DNA of 7,796 nt, from NCBI GenBank assembly GCA_018711775.1, contig DVHV01000127.1, positions 1-7,796 of the forward strand. Direction: 5' to 3'. Below are positions 6,243 through 7,796 of the stretch, piece by piece. The notes beneath the pieces were generated by a model that was given only the letters and a program-made list of their open reading frames with translations, was not told the DNA's origin and searched no databases. The stretch is from Candidatus Onthocola stercoravium (GTDB taxonomy: Bacteria; Bacillota_I; Bacilli_A; RF39; UBA660). Both the position numbers and the translations under genes were made by a program. Numbering within the stretch: the first letter of the stretch is position 1; every line of letters begins with the position of its first letter.

Positions 6243-7175
6243 ATGAAAGACAAAAAAATAGCTGTTTTAATTCCATGTTATAATGAAGCAGTTACAATTG
6301 AAAAAGTAATTAAAGATTATAAAAAGGCTTTGCCAAGTGCAGACATTTATGTTTATGACAATAATTCAACTGATGGCACAGATAAGATAGCCAAGAAAGC
6401 CGGAGCTATTGTTAGATATGAATATCGTCAGGGAAAAGGGAATGTTATTAGAACAATGTTTCGCGAAATAGATGCCGATTGTTATCTAATGATTGATGGT
6501 GATGATACATATCCATCAGAAAATGCTAAAGAAATGTGTGATTTGGTACTATATGGACGTGCTGATATGGTCATCGGAGACAGATTATCTAGTACATATT
6601 TTAGTGAAAACAAAAGACCATTCCATAATTTTGGTAACAGAATTGTTCGCTTTTTAATTAATTTCCTATTTAAAAATAAAGTTAAAGATATTATGACTGG
6701 ATATCGAGCATTTAGTAAAGAGTTTGTTAAAGGATTTCCTGTTTTATCTAAGGGCTTTGAAATAGAAACAGAAATGACTATACATGCTGTTGATAAAAAC
6801 TTTAAATTAGTTGAAGTTCCAGTAGATTATCGCGACCGTCCTGAAGGTAGTGTATCAAAACTTAATACATATAGTGATGGAATTAAAGTAATAAGAATGA
6901 TTGCTACTTTATTTAAAGAGTATAAGCCATTTTATTTCTTTGGATTATTTGCTTTACTTTTCTTAATATTAGCATTAATTTTTGGAATACCAGTAGTAGT
7001 TGAGTATTTTAAAATTGGCTTAGTTCCAAGGTTTCCAACTTTAATTGTTGCATCAATCTTCTTGGTATTAAGCATGCTTTTCTGGATTACAGGAATTATT
7101 TTGGAAGTAATTGTTAAGAAACATAAGCAATTATATGAATTGTATTTAAACTTGAGGAAAGATAATGATAAGTAA
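6243..7175 (+). CDS. GT2 polyprenyl-phosphate glycosyltransferase (GtrB/DPM1-like)
   Basis: This 310-aa membrane-anchored enzyme probably transfers a sugar from a nucleotide sugar to undecaprenyl phosphate on the cytoplasmic face. The GT-A fold opens with AVLIPCYNEAVTIEKVI, then YDNNSTDGT and the metal-binding DxD as MIDGDDTYP (Asp85, Asp87). MTGYRAFSKEF, KGFEIETEMTIHA and the VPVDYRDRPEGSVSKL segment are typical of the dolichyl-phosphate mannosyltransferase/GtrB branch. Two C-terminal helices (about 230-252 and 264-290) anchor it, as in GtrB. ATG 6243 has AGAGGTG six nt upstream of the final spacer. The gene overlaps the GtrA-like gene by 11 nt. The sugar (glucose, mannose or other) cannot be read from the sequence. 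Confidence 0.92.
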   Translation: MKDKKIAVLIPCYNEAVTIEKVIKDYKKALPSADIYVYDNNSTDGTDKIAKKAGAIVRYEYRQGKGNVIRTMFREIDADCYLMIDGDDTYPSENAKEMCDLVLYGRADMVIGDRLSSTYFSENKRPFHNFGNRIVRFLINFLFKNKVKDIMTGYRAFSKEFVKGFPVLSKGFEIETEMTIHAVDKNFKLVEVPVDYRDRPEGSVSKLNTYSDGIKVIRMIATLFKEYKPFYFFGLFALLFLILALIFGIPVVVEYFKIGLVPRFPTLIVASIFLVLSMLFWITGIILEVIVKKHKQLYELYLNLRKDNDK

Positions 7176-7578
7176 TTTTATTCACAGTAAGCTATTTAAA
7201 CAATTATTTAGATTTGGAGTTGTTGGGGGTCTAGCATTTTTAATAGATGCTGGACTTCTATATATTCTTACAGAATTTTGCCATATTCACTATCTTATAT
7301 CGTCCGTTATATCTTTTACTGTATCACTTGCTTTTAATTATATATTAAGTATTATTTGGGTATTTGATGTTAAAAAGAAACAAACATATAAAGATGTTAT
7401 ATTATTTGTAGTTCTTAGTGTAATAGGATTAGGCATAAATCAATTAGTAATGTTTTTAGGAGTAGATCTTTTACATATTTATTATATGCTTTGTAAAGTC
7501 ATATCGACAATTATTGTTATGATATATAATTTTATTACAAGAAAGATTTTCATTGAAAAAGAAACAAACATTATATAA
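7165..7578 (+). CDS. GtrA family membrane protein (putative lipid-linked sugar translocase)
   Basis: This is a 137-aa protein of four predicted helices, the usual GtrA length. Family signs are FRFGVVGGLAFLIDAGLLYIL in the first helix, NYILSIIWVF at the end of the second, and a C-terminal YNFITRKIF. In three-component Gtr systems GtrA is thought to move undecaprenyl-phosphate sugar across the membrane; direct proof of flipping is limited. The start ATG (7165) lies inside the end of the GT2 gene in another frame and has GAGG (7154-7157) 7 nt upstream, so the two are translationally coupled. With the GT-C-like protein encoded at 4388 it completes a Gtr-type set. No clear terminator follows. Confidence 0.9.
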   Translation: MISNFIHSKLFKQLFRFGVVGGLAFLIDAGLLYILTEFCHIHYLISSVISFTVSLAFNYILSIIWVFDVKKKQTYKDVILFVVLSVIGLGINQLVMFLGVDLLHIYYMLCKVISTIIVMIYNFITRKIFIEKETNII

Positions 7579-7610
7579 TATTTGCTATGCTTTATAGTGT
7601 AGTATATGAT

Positions 7611-7633
7611 AATTGTTTACAAAGTAAACAATT
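7611..7633 (+). promoter_or_regulatory. Palindromic operator over a promoter -35
   Basis: Perfect inverted repeat AATTGTTTAC (7611-7620), AAA, GTAAACAATT (7624-7633). The spacing and symmetry resemble operators of dimeric helix-turn-helix repressors such as TetR-family proteins, but no regulator is encoded in the window. It covers the -35 TTTACA (7616-7621), so a bound protein would block transcription. The arms are too AT-rich and the T run too short for a convincing terminator. Confidence 0.6.
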
Positions 7634-7644
7634 TGTGGTACACT
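7616..7644 (+). promoter_or_regulatory. Promoter reading into the right-end repeats
   Basis: TTTACA (7616-7621), 17-bp spacer and TACACT (7639-7644), with TG at 7636-7637 giving an extended -10. The expected start is near 7651. The transcript would contain a small hairpin, ATGAAG (7658-7663), GAAT, CTTCAT (7668-7673), and then the tandem repeats. A second TATAAT at 7673-7678 lacks a -35. Confidence 0.6.
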
Positions 7645-7685
7645 AAACTCGTATTAAATGAAGGAATCTTCATATAATAATATTA

Positions 7686-7796
7686 ATCTACATAATTGTA
7701 GATGTTCTCGCTTGTAGATGGTTGCGAGTAATAAATTATTCTACATCGCAGATGTTCTCGCTTGTAGATGGTTGCGAGTAATAAATTATTCTACAT
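7686..7796 (+). repeat. 50-bp tandem repeat with internal hairpins, cut by the window end
   Basis: Positions 7701-7746 and 7751-7796 are identical over 46 bases (period 50, intervening CGCA at 7747-7750). The sequence before copy 1 holds a degenerate end of another unit (TCTACAT at 7687-7693). Each unit has arms CTCGC (7707-7711) and GCGAG (7724-7728) around a 12-nt loop containing TGTAGAT, which can also pair with TCTACA between units. Junctions form hairpins as well: ATCTACA (7686-7692)/TGTAGAT (7697-7703) at the first, ACATC/GATGT (7743-7755) at the second. No ribosome site or ORF is seen. It may be a minisatellite, a structured leader RNA or a protein-binding array; function is unknown. 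Confidence 0.85.

Noticed and set aside
7611..7633. Palindrome as the terminator of the GtrA-like gene
   Set aside because: The arms contain only two G/C pairs each and are followed by just two further Ts. The fit to a -35/operator is better.
7658..7717. Short ORF beginning ATGAAGGAATCT, 19 codons
   Set aside because: It has no ribosome site, and its start coincides with a hairpin arm. It runs into the repeat with no recognisable peptide.
7686..7796. CRISPR array, prompted by TCTAC...GTAGAT motifs similar to the 3' end of Cas12a-type repeats
   Set aside because: The repeating unit is 46 bases with only 4 bases between copies, leaving no spacers, and no cas gene is present.

Overview
The window is AT-rich, single-copy bacterial chromosome in which every gene lies on the + strand. 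The low GC, strong Shine-Dalgarno sites, consensus extended -10 boxes (TGnTATAAT) and gene families point to a Bacillota relative, probably an uncultured host-associated Bacilli/Erysipelotrichia-like lineage. TGG encodes Trp and one gene ends in TGA, so the mycoplasma code is not in use. The taxonomic placement is inference.

Region by region: (1) 1-1688, a short leader carrying an intrinsic terminator, then complete pyrG (CTP synthase). (2) 1672-2217, a retron remnant. A strong promoter straddles the end of pyrG and is followed by a highly structured RNA of about 150 nt with flanking a1/a2 complementary arms, a candidate branching G, a short msr hairpin and a long msd hairpin. A reverse-transcriptase gene follows that stops after 114 codons, where catalytic motif A should begin. 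(3) 2218-3547, a DUF1292-like small protein overlapping a cytosolic HELWH...NEG gluzincin-type metallopeptidase. (4) 3594-4349, a ZupT-like ZIP divalent metal transporter. (5) 4388-7578, a three-gene cell-surface glycosylation set: a polytopic DUF6020/GT-C-like membrane protein, a GT2 polyprenyl-phosphate glycosyltransferase and a GtrA-type small membrane protein. (6) 7579-7796, non-coding: a 10-bp-arm palindrome lying over the -35 of a good promoter, small hairpins, and a 50-bp tandem repeat that runs off the window end.

How the parts fit: pyrG is an independent housekeeping gene whose transcription, if it starts at the visible promoter, must pass a terminator. The retron RNA looks structurally intact, but its RT lacks the catalytic core, so the locus cannot make msDNA alone. 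The last three genes form a coherent pathway: GT2 charges the lipid carrier, GtrA helps move it across the membrane, and the GT-C-like protein transfers the sugar outside. The most noteworthy items are the orphaned retron ncRNA and the operator-plus-tandem-repeat region at the right end.
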